NCBI GenBank assembly: GCA_943735955.1
Contig: OX030965.1
Location: 2,056,701 to 2,120,700, forward strand
DNA: 64,000 nucleotides
Direction: 5' to 3'
Source of the DNA: Piscicola geometra
Lineage: Eukaryota > Annelida > Clitellata > Hirudinida > Piscicolidae
A program made the position numbers and the translations under genes. Every line of letters begins with the position of its first letter. Within the stretch, counting starts at the first letter, position 1. Shown here one piece after another: positions 1 through 10,738 of the stretch. The notes below the pieces were generated by a model. That model had not been told where the DNA came from. It ran no database searches and was given only the letters and a program-made list of their open reading frames with translations.

Positions 1-66
1 TTTGTGGGAGGTTGAGAAGTTGAAGTTGTCCATTGAAGATCACAATGTACTGGAACTGATGCTAGG
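1..66 (+). CDS. candidate exon, cut by the window edge
   Basis: The first 66 bases read LWEVEKLKLSIEDHNVLELML in one frame and stop at a donor (ctag|gtgggtgg) that runs straight into GGAT-type repeats, as at the proven exon borders of SYT15. No family recognised; whether it joins the 4.4-5.9 kb exons is unknown. Confidence 0.3.
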
Positions 67-1400
67 TGGGTGGTTGGATAGTTGGATGGATGGGTAGGTA
101 GGTGGGTGGTTGGATAGTTGGATGGATGGGTAGGTAGGTGGATTTTTTTTTTGAGTTGATAAAAAATTAATGTTTCACATGACAAGTCATGTCGTAAAGA
201 AAAAAGTATTGAGTTTTTGCCATTTTGGTTCACAGGGCTTAAGTTTTGTTTTCAGACGCCCATTTTTTCACTGAGAAATATAGACTACTAGGGAGTGTGT
301 GAATCGAACCCACGACCTGTGGCTATGAGCTGCAAGTCGTTAACCACTCGGCCACTCATCACCAATGGGCTGATAGGCAGACATAAAAATGAAAAGGTTG
401 AAGGGCTTAAAATGTTTAAATAATCTCACAGCAACTGATTAAAAAGTTTTTTTTCAATCTAATTCGATTTCAGCGCTTCAGTTGCGTGTCTGGACACTAT
501 ATAAAAACTTCATTTATAATTATTTTCCACGATTTATAAGATTTTTTCTTTGATGGGAAAAACATTTTTACAAAGTTTTTGTTTTGGATAATACTTGGAG
601 GTTGCTTAATAGAGATGACATTTGTATATGTTTGAGTATTTGAACGCAAAAGATGCAACTAGTTTATGAACACTTCATGAAGCTTAACAACAATATTAAT
701 AACATCAGTTATTCCGAATGAGCTATTCAAACAATGAAATATTTTCCAAAAACTTTTTAAATAACATTCAAATTTCACACAATTCACTCTGTAGCAGCAG
801 CGGCAAATGGCAATCTGGAATGTGTTTTCATTTTCTGTAACTCTGACTCAGTTTTGTGATTGATTGATAAAATTGGCTCATAATAATAACAGAATGTATA
901 GAATTGATGACTTTCAAAGATTTAAAAATTGCTGTAGTCTTACGAAATTCATTACATTTCTCTCATACCTTTGGACCAGTTCCAATCAAAATGTTTAAAC
1001 CGAGCTCAAGTGATTGCAAAAGAGCATAAGGTCATTTGCTGAAGCACCACTTACTATTGGACAGACAGTCCATGCTCGTACATAAAGCTCAGTAATACTT
1101 CAATTAGTTTCTGTTCTCTAATTGTCAACTTTTATTCCTTTCTTGGAAGGGGAATCTTCATACAACAGATCACTTGAGCCCTCCACCTAGCCATGTGATG
1201 AGCTACCAGCGGACGAAAGCGATGCTGCTGGCTGGCATTGTCTGATGGTGGAAAAGCCAAAACTAAAAGACACAACTTCATCATCTTCTTTAGTCTTCTC
1301 TTTGCAAGTATTAAGAGTCATCTGCTAAGAAAGACCCAATCTCTGACCTACAAGTTGTAAGTTGCTGCAGCTGTAGTTGTGAAAAGCCAGGCATCATGTA
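66..1400. other. non-coding stretch
   Basis: Starts with a GGAT/GGTAGGTGG repeat to about 140, then AT-rich unique sequence. Apart from the tRNA-like block I see no supported gene. Confidence 0.5.
290..360 (-). tRNA. tRNA-like sequence (pseudogene or SINE head)
   Basis: On the minus strand the block carries a near-perfect A box (TGGCCGAGTGG) and B box (GGTTCGATTC). The T-arm stem has a mismatch, the acceptor ends pair poorly and the spacing is short for a class II tRNA, so a functional tRNA is doubtful. Confidence 0.4.
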
Positions 1401-1640
1401 ATGGGGCAGAATGGCCAACACTTTCAATTGCATCAAACAGATTCATGTTGGGCCTATTGTAGGGTCCAAGCAGAACTGAGAAGATTGGGCAACAATCACT
1501 TCATGCATGTGGAGACGGCAAGCGAAGTAAAGAACATGTTTTTGCATCAACTTCTTCAGCCGGATGCACGCACCACCGTTCGAGTTCAACGTTGTTGTGT
1601 CGAATCATGTACCGATAACAGCTTATTATTGTTTTATAAA
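1400..1640 (-). pseudogene. relic of a transposon-type protein (YFACRLHMHE motif)
   Basis: Minus-strand translation gives LKKLMQKHVLYFACRLHMHE.. followed by ..FCLDPTIGP and, after a one-base slip, NMNLFDAIE. I associate the pattern LxCRHHxxE..GPxxGP..F with DNA-transposon-like ORFs common in invertebrate genomes. The frame is broken and no ends are seen. Confidence 0.35.
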
Positions 1641-1855
1641 AGTTAAATTAGAATATTGTCTAAAATTTATGAAAAACACAAAAGTTTTTAAAAAAGAAAT
1701 AACAAACGACTGCGTAATGTCGTTTTTGTTTAGCCACCCCTGAATATTATCTCATTTTATTAGTTTTTTCACAGTAAATTGTAATGCCAGTCGGCACCAA
1801 ACAACTGTGCTTTTAAATCAGAGGTTTTGTTTCCGTGTTAAAATTAAAAGCCGAA

Positions 1856-2190
1856 TGAGCTGGAGTGGGTTGAATGAATGGAATGGAAGGATGGAGTGAA
1901 TCGGGAGGATGGGGTGAAGAAAGAGGGTGGGATGAAGTGGAAGGGTAGGATGAAGTGGAATGTAGTTAGATGGAGTGGAATGAATGGATAAAAAGATGGA
2001 ATGAAATGAAATGGGATAGATGGATGAATTTAAAAGTTGGCTGAAGTGGAATGTAGTGGATGAAGTCGGATGGAGTAGTATGGATGGATGGAAGGAATGA
2101 AATAGAATAAATGGATGGAATCTGATGGAGTGAAGTGTGCTGAAGTGGGATGGGTTAATGGAGTAGGATGGATGGCTGGTGCTATGAGCG
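1856..2190. repeat. degenerate GGAATG/GATGGAGTG tandem repeat
   Basis: Irregular purine-rich units on the plus strand; the 129-codon minus-strand frame here (Ser/His/Pro-rich) is only the repeat translated. Confidence 0.7.
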
Positions 2191-2607
2191 AAACACTTCA
2201 TAAACACACTATTAGCGGTCCATCAATGCGACTCTGAACGGCGCACACTGCATGAAGGTGGCATCATGTGGGACGTGGACACTCAATGCTGATTGGAGAA
2301 GCCTCGAAGACTGAGGAGAAGGAGAGGAAAACGAAAGAAAGAAAAAAATCGAAAAATAAAGAAATTTATAAAAAAGAGTTGAAAAATAATGAAAAAAAAC
2401 AACAAAATAAGTGGGAAAAAGGAAAAGTATTTATATAAAAAAAGAAGTAAGAGGAAGTGAGTGGAATGTGGGTTTCAAAGGTGATTGTATCGAAGTTGAG
2501 GGTGAAAGTGAGCTGAAAGGCCTGGTAGGATTCGTAAGGAGGGCGTGCAAGCGGCTTGAGACTGGTGCCTTCAAGCCACACACAGTCTTCTCCAGGTGTT
2601 TTATTCG

Positions 2608-2780
2608 AAAGATGGATAGAGGAATAGATGGAGGGATGGATGGATAGATGGATGGATAGATTGATGGATGGATAGATGAATAGATGGATGGATAAATAGA
2701 TGGATGGATGGATAAATGGATGGATTGACTGATGAATGGATGGATGGATGGATGGATTGACTGATCAATGGATGGATGGT
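2608..2780. repeat. GGAT tetranucleotide repeat
   Basis: Variants GGATGGAT, AGAT and GAAT through about 170 bases, decaying into AT-rich DNA that continues to about 3630 without a supported gene. Confidence 0.8.
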
Positions 2781-3627
2781 TGATTAATTTAATAGAATCA
2801 TTCTATTGTAAATTTAATGACTGATTAAAAACAAAACAAACAAACAAACATTTCTAAAGCAAAAAACATCAAAATAGATTTTAAAGGGAAAAATCTTGGA
2901 ATACTTGGAAAGCTTGACATCTTAACAATACGTCGTCAAGCTTTCCTTTACAAACTCACACTGTTTTTAAAAAACAATTCATTTTAGAAATATAAATTTT
3001 GTTTAAACATAAACGGTTTTTCAAATATATATTGTATTTAAAAAACGAATTGTTTTTTTAAATATCAATTGTTTTTACGATATATACCCTTTTTACAACT
3101 TTTTATTCATGAAAACTCAAATTGTTTCTCCAACATGAAAAATGATAGGGCTTGATCTTTTTCTTTTTTATCTTCTTTTTCTTTTTCCTCTTTTTTATTT
3201 TTTCTTCTTATTTTAAAATATTCTCTCTTCTTCTTCTTCTTCCCATAAAGTGTAGGACTCCTCCGGAGCATCGACGCACACAGGCGAAGGTAGGAGTCGA
3301 AGGCAATCGTCAAATGAAGCAATTTGTTCAATTAAGTCGTAGCTGACGCCCATTAGGATCAATCAATCCATTAGCGCGCTTTCAATTGCTCCCTTATCGA
3401 ATTGATGCTGCCTATTTGCGTCTTTATTGGAATGAAAATATATTTTTTAAAAAAAATCAATTAAATGTTTTCACTTTAATGTTTTGCCTGAAACTTTGAT
3501 TAATTCCACTTCAGATGCATATTTCCATATTTTAAACTTTGTTATATTTTAAAAATTTAATTCAATTTAATGTAATGTTTTTAATTTAAATTCATGAGTT
3601 AAATTGTATTAGATTAATTGGTTTTGT

Positions 3628-4375
3628 AATGTAATGTATTGTATTTTATTGTATTTTATTGTATTTTATTGTATTGTATTGTATTTTATTGTATTTTATT
3701 TTATTGTATTTTATTTTATTTGATTGTATTGTATTGTATTGTATTGTATTGTATTGTATTGTATTTGATTGTACTGTATTGTATTGTATTGTATTGTATT
3801 GTATATATTGTATTGTATTGTATTGTAATTATTTTATTGTATTGTATTGTATTGTATTTTATTTTATTTATTTTATTGTATTGTAATATATTGTAATATA
3901 TTGTATTATATTGTATTTATTGTATTTATTGTATTTATTGTATTTATTGTATTTATTGTATTGTATTGTATTGTATTGTATTGTATTGTATTGTATTGTA
4001 ATTATTGTATTGTATTGTATTTTATTTTATTTTATTGTATTATCTTGTATTGCATTAAATGGTATTTTATTATATTATAATATATTTTTTTATTGTAGTA
4101 TTTTGTATTGTATTGAATTGTATTGTATTTTGTTGTATTATATTGTATTGTATTGTATTTTATTGTATTTTATTGTATTTTATTGTATTCTATTGTATTG
4201 TATTGTATTGTATTGTATTGTATTTTTTTGTAGTGTATTGTATTGTATTGTATTGAATTGTATTGTTTTGTGTTGTACAGTATTGTATTGTATTGTATTT
4301 ATTGTATTGTATTGTATTGTATTGTATTGTATTGTATTGTATTGTATTGTATTGTATTGTATTGTATTGTATTGT
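3628..4375. repeat. TATTG pentanucleotide repeat, about 750 bp
   Basis: Near-continuous TATTG with TATTT and TTATT variants. All long Tyr/Cys/Ile/Leu frames on either strand are artefacts of it. It ends within ten bases of a candidate splice acceptor at 4384. Confidence 0.95.
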
Positions 4376-4384
4376 AATCAACAG

Positions 4385-4892
4385 ATTACAGACGAGGTAG
4401 ACTTTATTGCCTCTTCGAAAGCCATAAAACTGATTAAAGCTATCAAACTCTGGCATTCTCCTTTATCCGTTCAATGTGAGCTTCTGTCTATTTTGATGGA
4501 TGGATGGATGGATGGATGGATGGATGGATGGATGGATGGATGGATGGATGGATGGATGGATGGATGGATGGATGGATGGATGGATGGATGGATAGATGGA
4601 TGGATGGATGGATGGATGGATGGATGGATTGATGGTAGATGGATGGATAAGATGACGTCAAATTAATGCATGGCGCACTAAAAGGCCGTGTTTTGACAGC
4701 AAAATCAAAGATGGGAGCTGAAGAAGTGTGTGTAAGATGCAGCTTGAATCAAACATCAGTTCCCATGTTGTTGTTGTTGTTGTCGCTTTTATTGTTGTTG
4801 TTGTTATTGTTGTTGTTGGTGTCTGTCAGTTTAGCAAGAGATGCACTGATTACACGTCGTCCTGGAAAGAGTTCTGTTGATCCTGGCCAGGA
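4385..4892 (+). CDS. three candidate internal exons between repeats
   Basis: 4385-4475 has acceptor caacag and donor gtgagc and reads [20 protein letters not shown]..; 4700-4731 has acceptor ttgacag and donor gtaaga ([11 protein letters not shown]); 4830-4892 has acceptor gtctgtcag after a TTG-repeat tract and donor gtgagt, reading [20 protein letters not shown]. The last exon ends in phase 2, which fits the exon starting at 5464. The join 4731 to 4830 needs a weaker donor at 4728. Each block sits between tandem repeats exactly as the confirmed exons further right do, which is the main reason for listing them. Function unknown. Confidence 0.25.
4495..4650. repeat. GGAT tetranucleotide repeat
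   Basis: Almost perfect GGAT units starting about 20 bases after the candidate donor at 4476. Confidence 0.95.
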
Positions 4893-4902
4893 GTGAGTCG
4901 GA

Positions 4903-5040
4903 AAAGGAATGAGTGAGTGAGTGAGTGAATGAATGAATTAATGCTGAATGAGTGAATGAATGAATGGTGGAATGAATGAATTAATTAATGCTGAATGGTT
5001 GAATGAATGAATGAGTGAATGCTGAATGGGTGAATCAATA
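4903..5040. repeat. GAGT/GAAT tandem repeat
   Basis: Purine-rich GAGTGAGT then GAATGAAT units just after a gtgagt donor. Confidence 0.8.
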
Positions 5041-5463
5041 AACGAAAAAAGAATCGATTCCAAGATCACTGAATTCAGTTTACTGAACGAGCATTAAAGT
5101 TTGAAAACCAAAAATTATAAATAAGCGTTAGTTTCCGAGTGCTTTCTGAGCCTTCCTACTGCTGACGGATGACTGCCCTTCCGAAGCGGCCTACACCTGC
5201 TTGAATTCTAAATCAGTTTTCATTTTGATTTTAAATATTTTTAAATATTTTTTTATATATTCATTTTTATTCCAAACATTTTTTTGACTATTTAAAATTC
5301 GTTCTGTTCTTTCTTCATTGCGTCCATTATGACTTATTAAATGCCGTGTTCTGTTTACGAGCGCCAGCTTTTAGTAAATTGGAATGCCTCATTAGCAGCA
5401 TTGGGACAGCCTCCACGCTGAATCCTCCTCTTCTTCTTCTCTTGCTTTTTGCTCTTTTCGAAG

Positions 5464-5899
5464 TGACGAAAAATCTTTGGAAACGTCATTCAACTGCGAC
5501 ATTGATGTTCTAAAAGTTCTTCAGATTTTGTTTTCGTCTAATCCAATCAAAAGGGAGGTTCTTCGCATTTTACTTCTTCGCCATTTTTATTCTCGGCTTT
5601 TTAAGCAAACTCGATTAGGAAGGCACTTAAAGGCTGAGGATTTGATGGGGCTCAAAAAAGCACTAGCAAAACAAAATGGATGCGAAAAAGTATAATAAAC
5701 ATCTAAAAAAAATTAAAAAGCATCAAAGAACAATGAACAAGTGTGTTTAAGTACAACAGAAAATAAAAATTTCATTTTTTCGAAAAACAAACCACCTAAA
5801 GAACAACAGGACACACCAAGCGTCACGACAAACGACGCCATTGCCTACGTCATTTCCGTGTGGAAGCAGCAAGACTGCAATGGAAACTATGATATCTAG
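5464..5899 (+). CDS. candidate last two exons of an unrecognised gene
   Basis: Exon 5464-5689 follows a long pyrimidine tract (cctcctcttcttcttctcttgc) and reads openly as DEKSLETSFNCDIDVLKVLQ.. to ..KKALAKQNGCEK. A donor gtataa at 5690 and acceptor caacag ending 5809 join it in phase to 5810-5899 (DTPSVTTNDAIAYVISVWKQ.., stop TAG). AATAAA follows at 5942. Without that splice the first exon would end at a TAATAAA just after GCEKV. The composition looks like a real soluble helical protein, but I recognise no domain. Upstream candidate exons at 4385-4475, 4700-4731 and 4830-4892 could belong to it; one junction among them is not phase-consistent with its best donor. Confidence 0.38.
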
Positions 5900-6334
5900 A
5901 GAGAGTTTTAAGGCTTTTTAGATTCCATTTTAAATGTTGAAAATAAAAAAACATTATTCCCATTACACCACAACAGCCGTCATTATAAGAAAAATAGGGA
6001 AAAAACTAATACAACAACATCCAAACAACCACACTACAAAAACCACACCACTACAACTATATCACCACAACCACACCACAAAAACCACACCACTACAAAT
6101 TCACCCCAACAACAACAACAACAACACTACAATCACACCAAAACCACCATTATTCCTCAACCACATCGCCACCACAAGCACCATTCGATCCACCATTATC
6201 GAAGCCACACCAACAGTTTTTTGTAACAATAAAACACGAAAGCGAATAATTAAGAATTTTAATATATGGTGTTTTTGTTCCATGATAGGAAACAGCTGAG
6301 GGTGGATAGAAGGAGAAAAATAGTTAAAATAAAA

Positions 6335-6652
6335 AATAAAAATGTGAATGGATGGATGGATAGGTGAATGGGTGAATGGTAGGTGAATGGGTGAATGGTA
6401 GGTGAATGGATGAATGGATAGGTGAATAAATGGATGAATAGGTGAATGGATTAATGGTAGGTGAAAGGATGGATGGATAGGTGAATGGATGGATGGATAG
6501 GTGAATGAGTGGATGAAGGAAAGAATTGATAAAAGGGTGATCGGGGAGCATTGTGGTGTGGAGATTGCCTATGAAGTAGAAGCCTTTCAAGAGAGAATTT
6601 ATGGTTTTCTTCTCAATAACTCTATATATCTGTTTGTGTGTGTGTGTGTGTT

Positions 6653-6683
<31 letters not shown>

Positions 6684-6740
6684 TTGTGTGTGTGTGTTTG
6701 TGTGTGTGTTTGTGTACATGGGTGGGTGGGTGGGTGAGTG
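6335..6740. repeat. GGATAGGTGAAT repeat then TG repeat
   Basis: 6340-6520 holds GGTGAATGGATGGAT-type units; 6634-6735 is TGTG with TTTG interruptions, grading into GGTGGG. Confidence 0.85.
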
Positions 6741-7017
6741 GGTGAGTGGAGTGGTGTGTAGGGGTGAATGTTTTTACGAGAATCTTTGTGAAAATAAGTC
6801 TTTATAAAAGGCTAATGGGAACACTAACTCAACAAGCATATTAGTTCTATTACAAGCATCCCTCTCTCACATCCCATCTCAATCATCTTCTCTGCAAAAG
6901 TCTTCCACTAACTTCATTTCTCCTCTTATCTCCTTGCGTAACTCTAATGAAGACATTTCCAGTTCCGCCATCTCCAGTTCTGCTTCTTGTCTTCAATCGG
7001 CGCCACCGTCTCAAGAC

Positions 7018-7125
7018 CACACTTAATTGAGGGCCACACTTAATTGAGGACCACACTTAATTGAGGGCCACACTTAATTGAGGACCACACTTAATTGAGG
7101 ACCACACTTAATTGAGGGCCACACA
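7018..7125. repeat. 17-bp minisatellite
   Basis: About six head-to-tail copies of a 17-bp unit containing CCACACTTAATTGAG, alternating GA/GG at the join. Confidence 0.9.
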
Positions 7126-7604
7126 GCCGTTTCTTATATTTTCCCTTTCATTTATGCAAACATTCATTTGTCACAGACCACTTCCTCACTGTTCCTTTCA
7201 CGCCATCTTGCTTGCACACTCCATCCCTCTGGAGTACTCTCAATTGTGGCGCCAATGTTCTTGAAGTCATCACATTCTTCAACGTCGTTGCTTCTTTTTG
7301 TTTATGCACGTGTTTTCTTTTCTCTTTCTGCTAATTCATTCTCTTCTTTTTCTCCTCATACCTCCTTTTCATTTATACACCTTCATGTATATTCTTTTCT
7401 TTTTGCTCATTAATTTCTTTTTTCCAGCTCATACCTACAACTTTTCAATCTTTTTTCGACCTGCTTTTCACCTTTTCCACAAATTAAAAAATCATTCGTC
7501 AACATCACCTTCCTAATTTATGTCTGTAGTCTATATTACTCACAGTCTGACAGACGCAGGCCATGTTACAATGGTTCTGAGAACCATGGTCTTAAGCGCC
7601 ATAA

Positions 7605-7770
7605 GCGCCACTCAACACGACGTACACATCTCTCAATGCATACGTCGCAAACACCGCATCATATACACTAGGTGTATGATTGCTCTCGGTTGCTCGTCAG
7701 GGATACGAACTAGCAACCTTTAAGTTGCAAGTCCGACGTCTACCCTCTAAGCCCTCCCCGCTTCCCATGG
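7605..7770 (-). mobile_element. tRNA-derived SINE family A, copy 1
   Basis: Minus-strand head carries A-box-like GGCTTAGAGGGTAGACG and B-box-like GGTTGCTAGTTCGTATCC; the body ends in TGTGTACGTCGTGTTGAGTGG. The copy at 57709-57873 is closely similar over its full length. Confidence 0.75.
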
Positions 7771-8671
7771 ATTCCAAACCTCACTCAGAACCAGTCTGTT
7801 GCACCTACGGCACACTTCATTGCTGTTACACTCTCTTCATACATGCTCTGCACCATCCTCAGGCACTTTTCTGCCACTCCTGAACTTCTCATACAGCACC
7901 ACAACTCTTCTCTTGGCACTCTGTCGTAGGCCTTTTTGAAGTCTTTTTGTTACTCACAAAGGCTCAGTGGTGCTCCTCATAGAACTGTTCTTCACTTATG
8001 CTAACACTTTCTCTCAACCTGCTCTCCACTTACTTTTACATATTTTCTGGGTGTGGCAGGCCAGTTTTAAACTCCTGTATTCGCCCTCTTCTTCATTAAA
8101 AACGGGCACCAACACACACTTTCTCGAATCTTTCGACATTTTCCCCTCTTCGTGGTCCTATTTAAGAGCTTTTCCGAAACTCGACAGCAGCCTTCCCAAA
8201 AACCTCCATGCGTCCCCGGTGTTCCATCTGGTCCAAGCGACTTATTGCCCTTCATCTTTCCACTTGCGGTTCTTCATTTTCCTTCACTAGTCTCATTCAC
8301 TCCAAGTTCAACCAACTCCACTTCTTTTCATCTTTCACTCACTTCCCTCATTCATGATTTCTTCAAAACACTCCTGCTGCTCAACACACTCTCCTCAAAT
8401 AATCCTTTATTCCCTCACTTATAACATCTTTCCCAGCTTGGTCCTTCTGGCTGCCCAGTCGGCGTTTAAGGATAAAATAAAATGTTCTCGAGAGCTCTAG
8501 CTGAAAATAAATGTCTTTTTTACGAGGCTTTAAACTAACTTTAACATATAAAAAATTATTTTATAAAATTTAATATTTGGAAAATAATTCTAAAGGGCAC
8601 TGTTTTGTCGTGAATTTGAAAATTCGTCAAATCTGTCTTCCCCCCCCCTCCATGCACCCACGCCTGAAAGT

Positions 8672-8764
8672 TAACGCCTGAAAGTTAACGCCTGAAAGTT
8701 AACGCTTGAAAGTTAACGCCTGAAAGTTAACGCCTAAAAGTTAACGCTTGAAAGTTAACGACGA
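8672..8764. repeat. 14-bp minisatellite
   Basis: Seven copies of CGCCTGAAAGTTAA with C/T variation. Confidence 0.9.
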
Positions 8765-8844
8765 CGACAGGCGGGACAGATCAATTGCAAATTCTTTTGT
8801 TTCAAACATCCGCTTGTGACATTCAGTCGTTCTGAAACAACATT

Positions 8845-9325
8845 TCTATCTATCCATCCATCCATCCATCCATCCATCCATCCATCCATCCATCCATCCA
8901 TCCATCCATCCATCCATCAATCCATCCATCCATCCATCCATCCATCCATCCATCCATCCATCCATCTATCTATCCATCCTCCATCCATCCATCCATCCAT
9001 CCATCCATCCATCCATCCATCCATCAATCCATCCATCCATCCATCCATCCATCCATCCATCCATCCATCCATCCATCCATTCATCCATCCATCCACCCAT
9101 CCATCTATCCATCCATCCATCCATCCATCCATCCATCCATCCATCCATCCATCCATCTATCCATCCATTCATCCATTCATCCATCCATCCATCCATCCAT
9201 CCATCCATCCATCCATCCATCCATTCATCCATCCATCCATCCATCCATCCATCCATCCATCCATCCATCCATCCATCCATCCATCCATCCATCCATCCAT
9301 CCATCCATCCATCCATTTATCCATC
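8845..9325. repeat. CCAT tetranucleotide repeat, about 480 bp
   Basis: Nearly uninterrupted CCATCCAT; the long His/Pro/Ser and Met-Asp-Gly-Trp frames over it are not genes. Confidence 0.97.
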
Positions 9326-9411
9326 GCTCCAACCACACTTGAAAACCTAATAACGGTAACATCATGGTATAGCTCTCAATTAAGTCTATTACGACTGTTT
9401 TATAACTCATC

Positions 9412-9712
9412 TTGCCTGTGCTTTTGTCTGTGTCTTCGTCTGTTTGTTTGTCTTTGTCTGTGTTTTTGTCTGTGTCTTTGTCTGTGTCTTTATCTGTGTC
9501 TTTTTCTGTGTCTTTGTCTTTGTCTTTTTCTGTGTCTTTGTTTATGTCTTTGTCTGCCTTTGTCTGTGTCTTTGTCTTCGTCTGTGCCTTTGTCTGTGTT
9601 TTTGTCTGTCTGTTTGTCTGTGTCTTTGTCCGTATCTTTGTCTGTGTCTTTGTCCGTATCTTTGTCTGTGTCTTTGTCTGTGTCTGTTTCTTTGTCTGTG
9701 TCTTCAAGAAAG
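9412..9712. repeat. TGTCTT/TGTG hexamer-type repeat
   Basis: Variable TTTGTCTGTGTC units; frames rich in Cys/Leu/Val are artefacts. 9713-10126 is AT-rich with no supported feature. Confidence 0.9.
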
Positions 9713-10126
9713 CCCTAATTGTAAAAAATATGATTAAATTTTTATTCATATTAAACTTTTGAACGGCAAAAAAGAAGATAAGATAAAGAAATACTCATGT
9801 GATATTTTTCCTTTTAGAGCGTCACAAATGCTAAAAACTTTACAGTAAAATATTTTAAAATGTTTCTCATCTTAAAAATGCACACTATATTGCAGAACAG
9901 ATTTCGGGTTAAGATTAGGTTGAAAAGTAGTTTTGATTATAAAGTTTCTATTCCACCTTTTATTCTAAAACGGGTCGGATTCTGAAAGTGCATGAAACAT
10001 ATAATTTAGATTCTCTTTCTGCTTTTTATTCATGAGGTGCATATTCCCTTTTGTGAAAAGTATCATTTCAAAGTTTTTATTTGACAGAGACTATTGTAAG
10101 AGATTGAGCGTTCTGCTGCAGCACTT

Positions 10127-10205
10127 GAGGGAGTAGCTGAGTTGATGAACGAGTCTACCAAAAAAACAGCATTTGTCAAAGAGTCTTAGGATTCGAACCA
10201 GGCCT
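10127..10205 (+). mobile_element. SINE family B head fragment
   Basis: GAGTAGCTGAGTTGATGAACGAGT and TCTTAGGATTCGAACC match the head of the SINE at 33606-33811 and carry A/B-box-like tRNA features. No body or tail is recognisable; 10206-10730 shows nothing I can support. Confidence 0.55.
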
Positions 10206-10738
10206 TGATCAAGGTTTAGTCTTTGTTCGACCTGTCACTTTTGTCTTTTTTTGGCTGCGTCACATCACTGAGATTATGAGTCAACCTTATCTACTTCATT
10301 CCCGTTGTTGTGGCTGCCCTCCCTGTTGCTGGTCATTCACTCCGACTGCTCTCTGATGGCATCCTCGAACTTATGTCTTTCTTAAGCGAACTCGATTAAA
10401 CGGAACAAAGTTTTAGAATGCACACAAAATAGCGTTTGTTTATAATTTAATAAGAGTGTGCATGAGACTCAAGATCTTCTAATTTAAGATGCACATGCAG
10501 TGTTTTATTGGAAATGAGTGAAAACAAGTGAATTGGAAATGGAAGCACAACGCATTTGGAACGTGTCCATGACAACATCACATAAAGAAGGAATGTACGG
10601 TATACCAAAAAAGAAAGAGAAAACGAAAAAGTATAAGACTTTATTCATAAATAAAAACATTAAAATGACAAGGATTCGTTTTGTTTAAAATGTTCGTCTA
10701 AAAATGTTTAAGTTTTATGACATAAAGTTACTTCGCAT

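Larger units (their letters stand above)
6840..8300 (-). mobile_element. RTE-like LINE relic, interrupted by a SINE
   Basis: Minus-strand fragments of a non-LTR reverse transcriptase: KSLGPDGTPG.. and ..LLNRTTKRGKC near 8255-8067, then KAYDRVPREELWCCMRS, SMYEESVTAMKCAVGATDWF at about 7940-7780, where a SINE breaks the frame. Weaker C-terminal traces lie near 6840-7010 and resemble 41430-41640. Stops and frameshifts are frequent. Clade assignment rests on motif memory. Confidence 0.7.

Noticed and set aside
290..360. Functional tRNA gene
   Set aside because: Boxes are good but stems and length are not; kept only as a tRNA-like feature.
8840..9330. CRISPR-like spaced repeats in the tandem arrays
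   Set aside because: Units are contiguous without spacers and the genome is eukaryotic.
8816..9718. 300-codon His/Pro/Ser protein
   Set aside because: CCAT array followed by a TGTCTT array.
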